From assembly GCA_964434235.1 (NCBI GenBank), contig CAYSUN010000003.1, positions 1 to 49,323 of the forward strand: 49,323 nucleotides of DNA. Direction: 5' to 3'. Below the pieces are notes generated by a model, which saw nothing but the letters and a program-made list of their open reading frames with translations, was not told where the DNA came from and searched no databases. The translations under genes were made by a program, and so were the position numbers. Within the stretch, counting starts at the first letter, position 1, and the number at the start of each line of letters is the position of its first letter. This DNA is from JABMRF01 sp964434235 (GTDB taxonomy: Bacteria > Patescibacteriota > Patescibacteriia > UBA11705 > JABHMO01). Of the stretch, positions 41,680 through 49,322 are shown piece after piece.

Positions 41680-43107
41680 ATGAAAATATATCATCAAAAG
41701 CCAGAAAAACCACTTGATTCAAGAATAAATTTACTCAGTCAAGCTGACAATTCACATCCACACGGTAAAAAAATTTTTAAAATCAGCAAATTTATTTTAT
41801 ATTTATTTGTAGTTTTAACATTGGCTTTCTTGGTTTTTTCCTACCAAGTATTGTTCACCGATAATAGCATGGGTGATATTTTTTCTGGAAAAATAAATAT
41901 TTTTCAACAACTTAGCACCTTAGCTGGCAACAGCAGCCAACTTCAAGGGGAAATGGATGATCGAATAAATATACTTTTAATGGGTATGGGCGGGACAGGT
42001 CACGATGGTCCTTATCTAACTGACACAATGATTTTAGCCAGTATTCAACCATCAACCAAAAAGGTCAGTATGGTTTCTATACCAAGAGATTTATTAGTAG
42101 AAATTCCTGGCTTTGGTTGGTGGAAAATAAACAATGCTAATGCTTTTGGTGAAAAACAAAGTCCTGGGGATGGCTCTGAATTGGCTAAACAAGTAGTTCA
42201 ACAAGTATTTGATATACCAATTCATTATTATGTTAGAATTGATTTCGCTGGTTTTGAAAAACTAATTGATGATGCTGGAGACGTTAAAGTTTATGTGGAA
42301 AACAGTTTTACTGATTATCAGTATCCCACCAGCGACCATAAATACCAAATTGTTTCTTATGAACAAGGTTGGCAAACAATGGATGGAGAGACTGCACTTA
42401 AATTTGCCCGTTCTAGACACGGCAACAATGGAGAAGGTTCAGACTTTGCTCGCAGTCAAAGACAACAAAAAATTATCCAAGCTTTTAAAGATAGAATTTT
42501 ATCGTATAATTTTCTTTTAAGTCCTAGAAAAATAAAAAAATTTACTGATAATCTAGCTGAACATTTACGAACTGACTTTCAACCATGGGAGCTTGTTAAA
42601 CTGGCTCAATTCGCCAAGGACATAGACACCAGCAATGTAATTACACAAGTGTTAGATGATAGTCCTGGCGGATTTTTATATGCCAATATGGTTAATGAAG
42701 CATATGTACTTCAACCAAAAGGTGACGACTTCACTCAAATTCAATATCTAGTAAAAAATATTTTCAGAACAAACAATACTTCAGAAATCCAGGACAAAAA
42801 AACGGCCACAGTAGAAATTCTAAATGGTACAATCGTTCCAGGTCTAGCTTCTCTAAATTCGGATGAGCTTAAATTGGTTGGTTACAGAGTAAATAAAATT
42901 GGTAACTCGCCAGAACAAAATTACGCCAAGACAATTGTGTATCAACTTTCTAAAACTGGTTTTGACGAAGAAAAAGCATTTTTAGCTTCAAAATACGACA
43001 CTGAAGTTCAAGACAAAAATATTCCTGATTGGATAACAAATATTTCTGCGCTTGATTCTGACTTTTTAATTATTCTAGGCGAAGATAATAATGAAAATTA
43101 TCAATAA
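41680..43107 (+). CDS. LytR-CpsA-Psr (LCP) family protein with LytR_C domain
   Basis: LCP enzymes transfer undecaprenyl-linked polymers (teichoic-acid-like glycopolymers or capsule) to peptidoglycan. The 475-residue protein has one N-terminal membrane helix (about 37-57), then the LCP domain with RINILLMGMGG, LTDTMILASI and VSIPRDLLVEIPG (the Asp and Arg that handle the pyrophosphate), NNANAFGE and LKFARSRHGNNGEGSDFARS. A C-terminal LytR_C domain (about 370-460) follows a linker (VEILNGTIVPGLAS). The exact polymer is unknown. It is the first gene of the plus-strand group with der and pth, although 144 bp separate it from der, in which I see no gene. Confidence 0.93.
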   Translation: MKIYHQKPEKPLDSRINLLSQADNSHPHGKKIFKISKFILYLFVVLTLAFLVFSYQVLFTDNSMGDIFSGKINIFQQLSTLAGNSSQLQGEMDDRINILLMGMGGTGHDGPYLTDTMILASIQPSTKKVSMVSIPRDLLVEIPGFGWWKINNANAFGEKQSPGDGSELAKQVVQQVFDIPIHYYVRIDFAGFEKLIDDAGDVKVYVENSFTDYQYPTSDHKYQIVSYEQGWQTMDGETALKFARSRHGNNGEGSDFARSQRQQKIIQAFKDRILSYNFLLSPRKIKKFTDNLAEHLRTDFQPWELVKLAQFAKDIDTSNVITQVLDDSPGGFLYANMVNEAYVLQPKGDDFTQIQYLVKNIFRTNNTSEIQDKKTATVEILNGTIVPGLASLNSDELKLVGYRVNKIGNSPEQNYAKTIVYQLSKTGFDEEKAFLASKYDTEVQDKNIPDWITNISALDSDFLIILGEDNNENYQ

Positions 43108-43251
43108 TAGCTATTACGATCAAATCAATTTACGACCTAGACAAAAACTCAAAAATAGTGTAAGCTTAGCAAATTAAATTAAACATAAAATTAGTTTTAG
43201 GCTTTTTAGTAACATTAGTACTGAATAACTACTTCTATCCCAATTTCAAAT

Positions 43252-44748
43252 ATGACAGAAATCATTAAAAAATATCCAACGGTTGCTCTAATCGGTCGAA
43301 CAAATGTTGGTAAATCAACCATTTTTAATCGTTTGACAGATAATGCCATAGCGATAGTTTCTCACATTCCAGGAACTACTCGAGATCTTCGACATGGAGA
43401 ATGTCAATGGATTGGCAAAACTATTACAATTACAGACACAGCTGGACTTGATATTGTGTCAGATATTATTATTGATAAAAAATCAGTTAACATGGCTGAA
43501 AAATCTATTGCAGAATCTGACTTAGTCCTGCTTATTGTTGATGTCAGGGATGGTTTATTACCACAAGACAAAGCTTACATAAAATTAATTCAAAAGTCTG
43601 GTAAACCTTTTTTCTTGGTAATTAATAAAGTTGATTCACAAAGATTAACTGAACAAACTGATGAATTTTATAAATTGGGTGTAGAAAAATTCCACATGAT
43701 TTCCGCCAAAACAGGTGCTGGAACTGGTGATTTACTTGATGATGTTTTTGCAACTCTAGAAACAAAAAATATTTCCACTGAAACGACCGAAATTAAACCT
43801 GCTAATAAAAACAACATTAATATAGCTTTAATTGGTAAACCTAATGTTGGGAAATCTTCATTATTAAATGCTATTCTTGGCGAAGAAAAATCAATTGTTT
43901 CAGAAATTCCCCACACCACTCGTGATAGTCAGGATTTTACTTTTTATTACGAAAAAGAACACAGCAAAAAATCAAAATTTATTTCTAATCATGCAAAACA
44001 AATAAAAACCAACTCAGCTGAACCAGAAACAGCAGATAATAATAAATCAACGAGATATTCTTTAACTTTTGTTGATACTGCTGGTATAATTAAAAGCCGA
44101 AAAATCAATGATAAATTACAAGAGCTCAGCATTGCTCAAAGTTTAGATAGTCTAAAAAAATGTGATATTGCTTTGCTTCTTTTTGATGCTGGTGAACCCG
44201 TTACCATGCAAGACAAAACCTTAACTCAAGAAATAGAAAACAATTACAAATCAATTATTTTTGTTGTAAACAAATGGGATTTAGTTGATGACAAAACAAC
44301 TCATAGCGACAAAGAATACACTCAGTACCTTGCCAGCGTTATCCCCTTTTTGACTTGGGCTCCAGTTGTTTTCGTGTCAGCCAAAACAGGATTTAAAATT
44401 CAAAAATTAATTGATGTAATTATTGAAATATACGAAAAAGAACAAACTGAATTTGAGCAAACAGCACTGGATGATTTTCTAGCTTCCTTGCTTAAAAAGA
44501 AAACTCCACCAAGAGTTTATGGCACCAAAGCACCTTATCTTTTCTCAATGAGACAAACTGGCCGTGGCCCATTAACTTTTGAATTTTTAGCTAGTCAGTC
44601 AATTCACATTGATTATTCATATCAAAGATTTATCAAAAAATATCTTCGTCAAAAATTTGATCTTGCTGGTTGTAGTATTAAATTAAATTTTGTAGAAAAA
44701 ACCATTCAGCACGGAGAAGGTCAACCTATAAAATTTTCTAAACACTAA
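43252..44748 (+). CDS. der: Ribosome biogenesis GTPase Der (EngA)
   Basis: Der is a double GTPase needed for 50S subunit assembly. The 498-residue protein has G1 motifs GRTNVGKS (15-22) and GKPNVGKS (195-202), G3 motifs DTAGL and DTAGI, NKVD and NKWD as G4 motifs, and a C-terminal KH-like domain (about 400-490). In the second GTPase domain, a 37-residue polar insertion (about 234-270, Lys/Ser/Asn-rich) separates G2 from G3; this is not usual in the family and lengthens the protein beyond the normal ~440. pth follows 26 bp downstream. Confidence 0.95.
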   Translation: MTEIIKKYPTVALIGRTNVGKSTIFNRLTDNAIAIVSHIPGTTRDLRHGECQWIGKTITITDTAGLDIVSDIIIDKKSVNMAEKSIAESDLVLLIVDVRDGLLPQDKAYIKLIQKSGKPFFLVINKVDSQRLTEQTDEFYKLGVEKFHMISAKTGAGTGDLLDDVFATLETKNISTETTEIKPANKNNINIALIGKPNVGKSSLLNAILGEEKSIVSEIPHTTRDSQDFTFYYEKEHSKKSKFISNHAKQIKTNSAEPETADNNKSTRYSLTFVDTAGIIKSRKINDKLQELSIAQSLDSLKKCDIALLLFDAGEPVTMQDKTLTQEIENNYKSIIFVVNKWDLVDDKTTHSDKEYTQYLASVIPFLTWAPVVFVSAKTGFKIQKLIDVIIEIYEKEQTEFEQTALDDFLASLLKKKTPPRVYGTKAPYLFSMRQTGRGPLTFEFLASQSIHIDYSYQRFIKKYLRQKFDLAGCSIKLNFVEKTIQHGEGQPIKFSKH

Positions 44749-44774
44749 ACACTCAAAAACTTCATCAATATTTT

Positions 44775-45326
44775 ATGAAAATTATAATTGGTTTAGGTAA
44801 TCCAGGAAAAAAATATTTATTTACTCGTCACAACATTGGTTTTGCTATGCTCGAATTTTTGCGTGACGAATGGTTACAAGCTGAAGGTTTTTCTAATTGG
44901 AGCGACAACAGTAAATTTCAATCTAGGTTATGTGAAGGCAATCTAAACGGACAAAAAATAATTTTAGCCAAACCTACAACTTTTATGAACAATTCAGGCG
45001 AAGCGGTTAGTGCTCTAATGAATTTTTATAAAATCGAACCACAAGATTTGATTGTTATTCATGATGAAGTTGATTTACCTTTTGGTAATTACAAAATCCA
45101 AAACGATAAATCAGATGCTGGACACAATGGTATCAAATCAATTATTGAAAAAATTAACAGTCAAAATTTCACCAGAGTTAGAATTGGAGTGGGCAAAGAA
45201 GACAAGGCCAAGCAAGGCGACACAGCTAGATACGTACTTAACAATTTTGGCTTTTTAGAAAAATTCAAATTAAAAGAACTTAAACTAAAAATATTAGAAG
45301 AATTAAAAAACAAACTTCAAAAATAA
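44775..45326 (+). CDS. pth: Peptidyl-tRNA hydrolase
   Basis: Pth frees peptidyl-tRNA that drops off ribosomes. The 183-residue product has the N-terminal GLGNPGKKYLFTRHNIGF with the catalytic His19, KPTTFMNNSGEAV and the HDEVDLPFGNYKIQ segment with the catalytic Asp. Length is typical. It is the last gene of the plus-strand group and ends at a strong terminator. Confidence 0.96.
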   Translation: MKIIIGLGNPGKKYLFTRHNIGFAMLEFLRDEWLQAEGFSNWSDNSKFQSRLCEGNLNGQKIILAKPTTFMNNSGEAVSALMNFYKIEPQDLIVIHDEVDLPFGNYKIQNDKSDAGHNGIKSIIEKINSQNFTRVRIGVGKEDKAKQGDTARYVLNNFGFLEKFKLKELKLKILEELKNKLQK

Positions 45327-45340
45327 AATTTATAAAAATA

Positions 45341-45380
45341 AAAAAGCACCCAAACAAAAATTAAACTGGGTGCTTTTTTT
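45341..45380 (+). terminator. Rho-independent terminator after pth
   Basis: AAAAAGCACCCA pairs with TGGGTGCTTTTT around a 14-base A-rich loop and is followed by more Ts, 15 bp after the pth stop codon. Confidence 0.88.
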
Positions 45381-45419
45381 ATTTAAATTTATGATTTAAA
45401 ATATAATTTAAAAAGTGAA

Positions 45420-45445
45420 GAGCCCTGATCAGTTGATCAGGACTC
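45420..45445 (-). terminator. Terminator-like hairpin after the lipoprotein gene
   Basis: GAGTCCTGATCA pairs with TGATCAGGGCTC (12 bp with one wobble pair), followed on the minus strand, five bases later, by TTTTT. It is about 20 bp behind the lipoprotein stop codon. Confidence 0.6.
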
Positions 45446-45466
45446 AAATGTTTTTCGTTGTGGCCG

Positions 45467-45829
45467 TTATTTACGACCACCCCTCCCCCTCTTACCTTTG
45501 CCTTTCTTCCCCTTTTTACCAGAGGAAGTGGCTTTTTTGCCATGACACGACTTGCCATGACAGGACGACTCAATGTGGACAGGTCGCCCAGGCGACGTCA
45601 CAATCACCGTTTGTTGGTGATGAGGCCGACGAGGTCGAACTGCCGGCGCTGGACGGCGAGACTGATACCGGCGAGGCGCATAATACCGACCACGCGAGTA
45701 GTACCCTCGTGATGAATGGTATCCACGAGAATACCCGGACGGAGAGTGAACCACGTAAGTCGGCCCACAACCGCCCAAAAAACTTCCAACCAGAACGAAC
45801 CCAATAACGAACAAAAAACTCTTATACAT
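45467..45829 (-). CDS. Small Arg/Tyr/Gly-rich basic lipoprotein
   Basis: A 120-residue product with a lipoprotein signal peptide (1-20) and lipobox LGGC (Cys21). After it come Arg/Tyr/Ser repeats (about 30-60: SRGYHSSRGYYSRGRYY), a Pro/Arg/His stretch, a duplicated SCHGK, and a C-terminal Lys/Gly run (GKKGKKGKGKRGRGG). The sequence is disordered and strongly basic, so it could bind acidic polymers such as nucleic acid or teichoic acid. The ATG at 45829 has a perfect ribosome-binding site (GGAGG, 5 nt spacing). A TTG 12 bp upstream is not needed. G+C of the gene is clearly above its AT-rich surroundings, over half by eye, so transfer or special selection is likely. A promoter pair and long leader lie upstream; a terminator follows. 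No homologue recognised. Confidence 0.75.
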   Translation of the reverse strand: MYKSFLFVIGFVLVGSFLGGCGPTYVVHSPSGYSRGYHSSRGYYSRGRYYAPRRYQSRRPAPAVRPRRPHHQQTVIVTSPGRPVHIESSCHGKSCHGKKATSSGKKGKKGKGKRGRGGRK

Positions 45830-46090
45830 GGTAGCCTCCAAAAAGGTAAAAGGTGAAAGTTCTCAACAAGATCCAAAAATTAAAATTCAAAATTTAAATT
45901 CTATTTTTTGCTCTTGTTATATTTTTTAAAGATCTTTCAACGCTAACCCTTAACCCACAAAAAAACTGATCAACAAAACTTAGCTCACCAGTCTAAGATA
46001 AATCCTAGAATTGGATACTCCACAGTTAGGAGGGGACACTGTCTTTCTCCATACTGGTAAGCATAGTCTTATAGACCAGTTATACCAGTA
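45830..46090 (-). ncRNA. Structured leader of the lipoprotein gene (candidate regulatory RNA)
   Basis: The predicted transcript has a leader of about 255 nt. Its first 45 nt fold as ATACTGGTA/TACCAGTAT with a further ACTGGT that could compete for the same arm; next come GGAG/CTCC and ACAGT/ACTGT stems, and ATCC-TAGAA-TTGGAT. The last 100 nt are A/T-rich. The stems are real inverted repeats in the sequence, but I recognise no known riboswitch class or housekeeping RNA (not 6S, tmRNA, RNase P or SRP RNA signatures). Confidence 0.4.
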
Positions 46091-46091
46091 T

Positions 46092-46119
46092 CTTATACTA
46101 TCACAGTTTATATTGTCAA
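46092..46119 (-). promoter_or_regulatory. Promoter of the lipoprotein leader (proximal)
   Basis: TTGACA (46114-46119), a perfect -35 box, and TATAAG (46092-46097) with a 16-bp spacer on the minus strand. A second strong set lies just upstream: TTGACT and TACAAT separated by 17 bp (about 46145-46175). Together they suggest a highly or doubly driven transcript. Confidence 0.6.
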
Positions 46120-46144
46120 GAATCATAATTTATTCATATTGTAA

Positions 46145-46175
46145 TTGTATCATATTTTTATTAAAAAGTCAATAG
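46145..46175 (-). promoter_or_regulatory. Promoter of the lipoprotein leader (distal)
   Basis: TTGACT followed 17 bp later by TACAAT on the minus strand. It sits between the terminator of the kinase gene and the proximal promoter. Confidence 0.5.
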
Positions 46176-46202
46176 ATTGCACAAATTTTGTCTAATTATA
46201 CA

Positions 46203-46229
46203 TAAAAAAGCCCAGTATTACTGAGCTTT
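46203..46229 (-). terminator. Rho-independent terminator after the dolichol-kinase-like gene
   Basis: AAAGCTCAGTA pairs with TACTGGGCTTT (one wobble-type mismatch) and is followed by TTT on the minus strand, directly after the stop codon at 46234. Confidence 0.75.
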
Positions 46230-46233
46230 ATCT

Positions 46234-46905
46234 TTACACTAAAACCTTTATTAACCACATGGTCATAAGTGCACTGAACGGCACCCAAAAATTATCCCAA
46301 TCTGTTGTAAACAGTTCGACTAAAGTTGCAGTGACCACTCCTGCAATCAAAACTAACCAGCTCATTTCTACATTGGCAATTGAAGAAAATAAATACACTA
46401 CCAAAACAGAAAAGATAAAAAATGAAGCTGAACCAGCAAAAGTTTTTTTACCGTACAAACACATCCTTCGCCAACGCAATCCAACAAGGCCATTAAACCC
46501 ATTGTGCTTCCACTCTTTGCCAACAATCCGAGCTATGGGATCACCAACTGCCAGCATCAAGCCACTACAAGTTGCTAATTCTCGAGGCAAATCAAAAAGA
46601 ATTTTCAAAACAACAACTACCAAACCAACAAAAACGAATTTAGCACCAGAGCTAATCTGATTTTTCTCAGAATCACGAAGCATGTTGAAAAAAAATTTAC
46701 CAGTAAAAAATTTGATTAAACTGATAGCCCATAAATCTTTCACTGATCTCCGCCAATCAACAAATAAAAACAACAAACCAAAGCCAACTAAAATTCCTAA
46801 AAACAAATCATTACAAAACCAAAATAACAATGAAGCACAACCAATTCCTAAAAAATGCCAAATTGCTCGCTTGTAATCCTGATGTTTTTTATTAATAAAG
46901 GACAT
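46234..46905 (-). CDS. CTP-dependent polyprenol/phytol/dolichol kinase-like membrane protein (SEC59 family)
   Basis: A 223-residue membrane protein with about six helices. Its motifs match the cytidylyltransferase/dolichol kinase superfamily that uses CTP: GDPIARIVGK (121-130), YGKKTFAGSASFF (151-163, the K-[ST]-x-x-G-[ST] box) and ELFTTDWDNFWVP (197-209, E...DN-x-x-[IV]P). Relatives phosphorylate dolichol, phytol or undecaprenol-type alcohols. The exact lipid cannot be assigned. A very strong ribosome-binding site (AGGAGGGG) lies ahead of the ATG. The gene is divergent from dprA; palindromes CGATT-GTT-AATCG and GTTAT-G-ATAAC lie between. Confidence 0.85.
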   Translation of the reverse strand: MSFINKKHQDYKRAIWHFLGIGCASLLFWFCNDLFLGILVGFGLLFLFVDWRRSVKDLWAISLIKFFTGKFFFNMLRDSEKNQISSGAKFVFVGLVVVVLKILFDLPRELATCSGLMLAVGDPIARIVGKEWKHNGFNGLVGLRWRRMCLYGKKTFAGSASFFIFSVLVVYLFSSIANVEMSWLVLIAGVVTATLVELFTTDWDNFWVPFSALMTMWLIKVLV

Positions 46906-46919
46906 TTATCCCCTCCTGA

Positions 46920-46956
46920 CGATTGTTAATCGATTTTTCTTTTGTTATGATAACAT
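46920..46956. promoter_or_regulatory. Palindromes in the divergent dprA / kinase control region
   Basis: CGATT-GTT-AATCG (46920-46932) and GTTAT-G-ATAAC (about 46946-46956) lie between the two divergent start codons (85 bp apart). No convincing -35/-10 pair was found for dprA. Confidence 0.35.
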
Positions 46957-46990
46957 AATATCCCAAAATATTAAAATACACTTTATTTTT

Positions 46991-48082
46991 ATGAATAATT
47001 TAAAATATTGGTTAGCTTTTTCTCAAATCAATCGTTTAGGTGCTAAAAAGTTCCAACTCCTACAAAATTACTTCCCAAATTTAGAATACGCTTGGCAAGC
47101 TTCAGTTTCTGAATTAATTGAAGCTGGGTTAGAACAAGGTCTAGCTGAAGAAATTGAGCTACGTCGAAAAAAAATGGATTTAGATAATGAACTGGACAAA
47201 ATTAATCGTGAGAATATTAAAGTTGTCACAATTGAAGATGAAAATTACCCTAAACTTTTGAAACAAACCTACTCCCCGCCATTCTTATTATATTACAAAG
47301 GAAATTTAGATAATTTACATGATCAAGCCTTGGCTGTAGTTGGAACAAGAAAAGTTTCAACTTATGGACAAACTATCACTCCTCAAATTGTGAGCGAACT
47401 AGCTAATCAAGGTTTAATTATTGTGAGTGGATTGGCACTTGGAGTAGATGCGATTGCTCACACAACTTGTGTTAATAATAACAAGGTCACAGTCGCTGTT
47501 TTAGGCTCTGGATTAGACAAAGAAAATATTTACCCTACAACTAATCGAGCTTTGGCTAATTCAATTATTGAAAATAATGGTTTAATTATTTCAGAATTTC
47601 CAATCGGTATGATGCCACTTCGACACAATTTCCCAGCTCGGAACAGAATTATTTCTGGCTTAAGTTTAGGTACGTTGGTGGTCGAAGCTGGTGAAACTTC
47701 TGGCGCTTTAATTACGGCCAAGTTTGCTTTGGAACAAAATCGTGAAGTTTTCGCTGTGCCAGGTCAAATTCATCATCCCCTTTCAGTTGGTACAAATAAT
47801 CTAATCAAGCGTGGAGCCAAATTAGTTCAATCAGCCAGTGATATTTTTGAAGAATTAAATTTGCAAGAAATTAAACAACAAAAAAAAGTTCAAGCAATCA
47901 TTCCAGATTCTCCTGAAGAAGCAACAATTTTAAATGTTTTAAAAAATGAACCATTACACACAAATGACATTATAAAAAAAACTGCTATGTCCGCCCAAAA
48001 AGTTAATTCAACTCTTATGCTTCTTGAAATGAAAGGCCAAATAAAAAACTTGGGCAATTCTAATTACTTAATTTCTAGTTAA
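46991..48082 (+). CDS. dprA: DNA-processing protein DprA
   Basis: DprA binds incoming single-stranded DNA and loads RecA during natural transformation. The 363-residue protein has an N-terminal helical SAM-like domain, the Rossmann-like core with VGTRKVSTYGQ, IIVSGLALGVDAIAH, VAVLGSGLDKENIYP and the family signature GLSLGTLVVEAGETSGALIT, and a C-terminal winged-helix domain (about 300-360, NSTLMLLEMKGQI). All parts are intact. No other competence genes are in the window. Confidence 0.96.
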   Translation: MNNLKYWLAFSQINRLGAKKFQLLQNYFPNLEYAWQASVSELIEAGLEQGLAEEIELRRKKMDLDNELDKINRENIKVVTIEDENYPKLLKQTYSPPFLLYYKGNLDNLHDQALAVVGTRKVSTYGQTITPQIVSELANQGLIIVSGLALGVDAIAHTTCVNNNKVTVAVLGSGLDKENIYPTTNRALANSIIENNGLIISEFPIGMMPLRHNFPARNRIISGLSLGTLVVEAGETSGALITAKFALEQNREVFAVPGQIHHPLSVGTNNLIKRGAKLVQSASDIFEELNLQEIKQQKKVQAIIPDSPEEATILNVLKNEPLHTNDIIKKTAMSAQKVNSTLMLLEMKGQIKNLGNSNYLISS

Positions 48083-48135
48083 AAACCAACTCGTCATCCT
48101 GAACTTACTCTAAAAATTTTACTGAATATTTCTAA

Positions 48136-48187
48136 AACCAACTCGTCATTCTGAACTTGTTTCAGAATCTCCAAGTTGGTTTTTCAT
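48136..48187 (+). terminator. Terminator after dprA, built from a dispersed repeat
   Basis: AAAACCAACT pairs with AGTTGGTTTT around an inner TTCTGA/TCAGAA stem, then TTC. A direct repeat of the first arm (AACCAACTCGTCATCCTGAA) occurs 55 bp upstream, so the terminator seems to derive from a TCCTGAACTTGTTTCAGGA-type interspersed repeat. Confidence 0.65.
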
Positions 48188-48193
48188 TAAACA

Positions 48194-48232
48194 AAAAAGA
48201 GCTCTGACTAAGATCAGTAGCTCTTTTGTTTG
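48194..48232 (-). terminator. Terminator after the small minus-strand operon
   Basis: AAAAGAGCT pairs with AGCTCTTTT, extended by CTGA/TCAG, followed by a T6 run on the minus strand. It begins seven bases after the stop codon at 48239. Confidence 0.8.
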
Positions 48233-48238
48233 AAAAGA

Positions 48239-48529
48239 TTATCGCATATCACACAGAGCATCAGAACGCATGGTCCAACCGAGAAATTCACCTCCAACAG
48301 ATTCACACACACGTGGATTATGCTCACGTATTTCAAACGATGGCACAACGCAAATTTCAAAGGGCAAATCTCTTACTGAGTACGAAAGACCATGGATTGT
48401 TCGGCAAGAACTTGCCTGTGCTTCCTTGCTCAGCCAGTCATCAAGACTTGAACTGGGAACAGCGTTATTCTCGATTTCTAAAACATCATCTTTTACTTCA
48501 CTGTCCTTTTTGTCAGCAAGGCTTTGCAC
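48239..48529 (-). CDS. Small Cys-containing protein of unknown function
   Basis: A 96-residue ORF starting with GTG two nucleotides after the stop codon of the previous small gene, so translation would be coupled. The N-terminal half is acidic and polar; the C-terminal half has four spaced Cys (42, 60, 76, 93; for example CRTIHG, EICVVP, RVCESVGG, LCDMR) and could be a small zinc-binding or disulfide fold. No family recognised. Its stop codon directly precedes a terminator, which supports it over longer plus-strand frames in the same place. Confidence 0.55.
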   Translation of the reverse strand: MQSLADKKDSEVKDDVLEIENNAVPSSSLDDWLSKEAQASSCRTIHGLSYSVRDLPFEICVVPSFEIREHNPRVCESVGGEFLGWTMRSDALCDMR

Positions 48530-48531
48530 TG

Positions 48532-48726
48532 CTAATAAATTTGCAAACGCCTCTCACAAGCCATATACGCTTTGGCTCCATTGGCAAAGCTATCCAAAAA
48601 AGAATCTGCAGGTTCCATTTTTTCACAAATAGTTTTACTTTCTTTCCCACTAGCACGGCAGAAATAAAACCCACCGACAAACATCCCAACCGCAATAAAA
48701 ATTATTCCCCAAAAATAACCCTTCAT
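48532..48726 (-). CDS. Small membrane-anchored protein
   Basis: A 64-residue protein with a membrane helix (about 4-22) followed by a short polar external part with three Cys (23, 34, 57) and KMEPADSFLDSFANGAKAYM. The ATG at 48726 has a textbook ribosome-binding site (AGGAGG, 6 nt spacing), so I prefer it to a longer reading from 48834. Possibly a small exported helper. No family recognised. Confidence 0.65.
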   Translation of the reverse strand: MKGYFWGIIFIAVGMFVGGFYFCRASGKESKTICEKMEPADSFLDSFANGAKAYMACERRLQIY

Positions 48727-48784
48727 AAAATCCTCCTTGAATGTTTTTATACAATTTAAACCAATCAAGAAAAACAACAACAAA

Positions 48785-49183
48785 TCAATTCTTTTTCTTA
48801 TTTTTTTGAAGATTAATTTTAAAAACAACAGCAAAAAAATAAGTACAAATCAAAGATATTATTCCAGAAAACAGAATAATGAAAATAGACAAAATTAAAC
48901 CAATCAAACCATTGACGGAGATTTCACCAATGCAAGTGGACAAAAGACCAACAGGGATAGCCAAAAGAACATAATCAATAAATACAGAATAAACTTTGTG
49001 ACTAAACCAGACTGGCCAGAACAATCTAGCCAAACCCGTAATTACAAAACCCTCAATCACGCCAATAAACAAAAATCGAGAAAAACTTTCAGAACCAGGC
49101 CACATATAGCGACCGACCAAAAACATGATCACGGCAATTACACCAACACCAAAATAAATGGCCCAAGATTCTTTCATTTTCAT
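48785..49183 (-). CDS. Small multi-pass membrane protein
   Basis: A 132-residue hydrophobic protein with about four membrane helices (approximate 8-25, 36-58, 68-87, 92-124) and a Lys/Asn-rich tail. No catalytic motif is visible. The ATG at 49183 is preceded by GAGG 6 nt upstream; a GTG at 49195 lies inside that signal and is not the start. A near-perfect promoter lies upstream. First gene of the small three-gene operon; its function is unknown. Confidence 0.7.
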   Translation of the reverse strand: MKMKESWAIYFGVGVIAVIMFLVGRYMWPGSESFSRFLFIGVIEGFVITGLARLFWPVWFSHKVYSVFIDYVLLAIPVGLLSTCIGEISVNGLIGLILSIFIILFSGIISLICTYFFAVVFKINLQKNKKKN

Positions 49184-49232
49184 AGTAAACCTCACTTACG
49201 ATAATAGTTATTATTAACGAACTGAATATCAA

Positions 49233-49261
49233 ATAATAGCACGGAAAACTTATCCTGTCAA
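49233..49261 (-). promoter_or_regulatory. Promoter of the small three-gene operon
   Basis: TTGACA (49256-49261), a perfect -35, and TATTAT (49233-49238) with a 17-bp spacer on the minus strand. The start of transcription near 49226 gives a leader of about 43 nt. Confidence 0.65.
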
Positions 49262-49300
49262 CGACTACGTGTTTTAGGCACACACATTTTGCACTTTTTC

Positions 49301-49322
49301 TAACGCCTCATTTGGAGTTAGG
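49301..49322. other. Hairpin at the right edge
   Basis: CTAACGCCTC pairs imperfectly with GGAGTTAGG, cut by the window end. It is probably a terminator or palindrome belonging to the next region; it cannot be judged here. Confidence 0.3.

Noticed and set aside
45415..45876. Several overlapping frames on both strands at the GC-rich lipoprotein locus
   Set aside because: High G+C removes stop codons in all frames. Only the minus-strand frame 45467-45829 has a signal peptide with lipobox and a ribosome-binding site.
48226..48759. 177-codon plus-strand frame over the small operon
   Set aside because: It overlaps three minus-strand genes with good signals and has no start signal or domain; it is the complement of real coding sequence.
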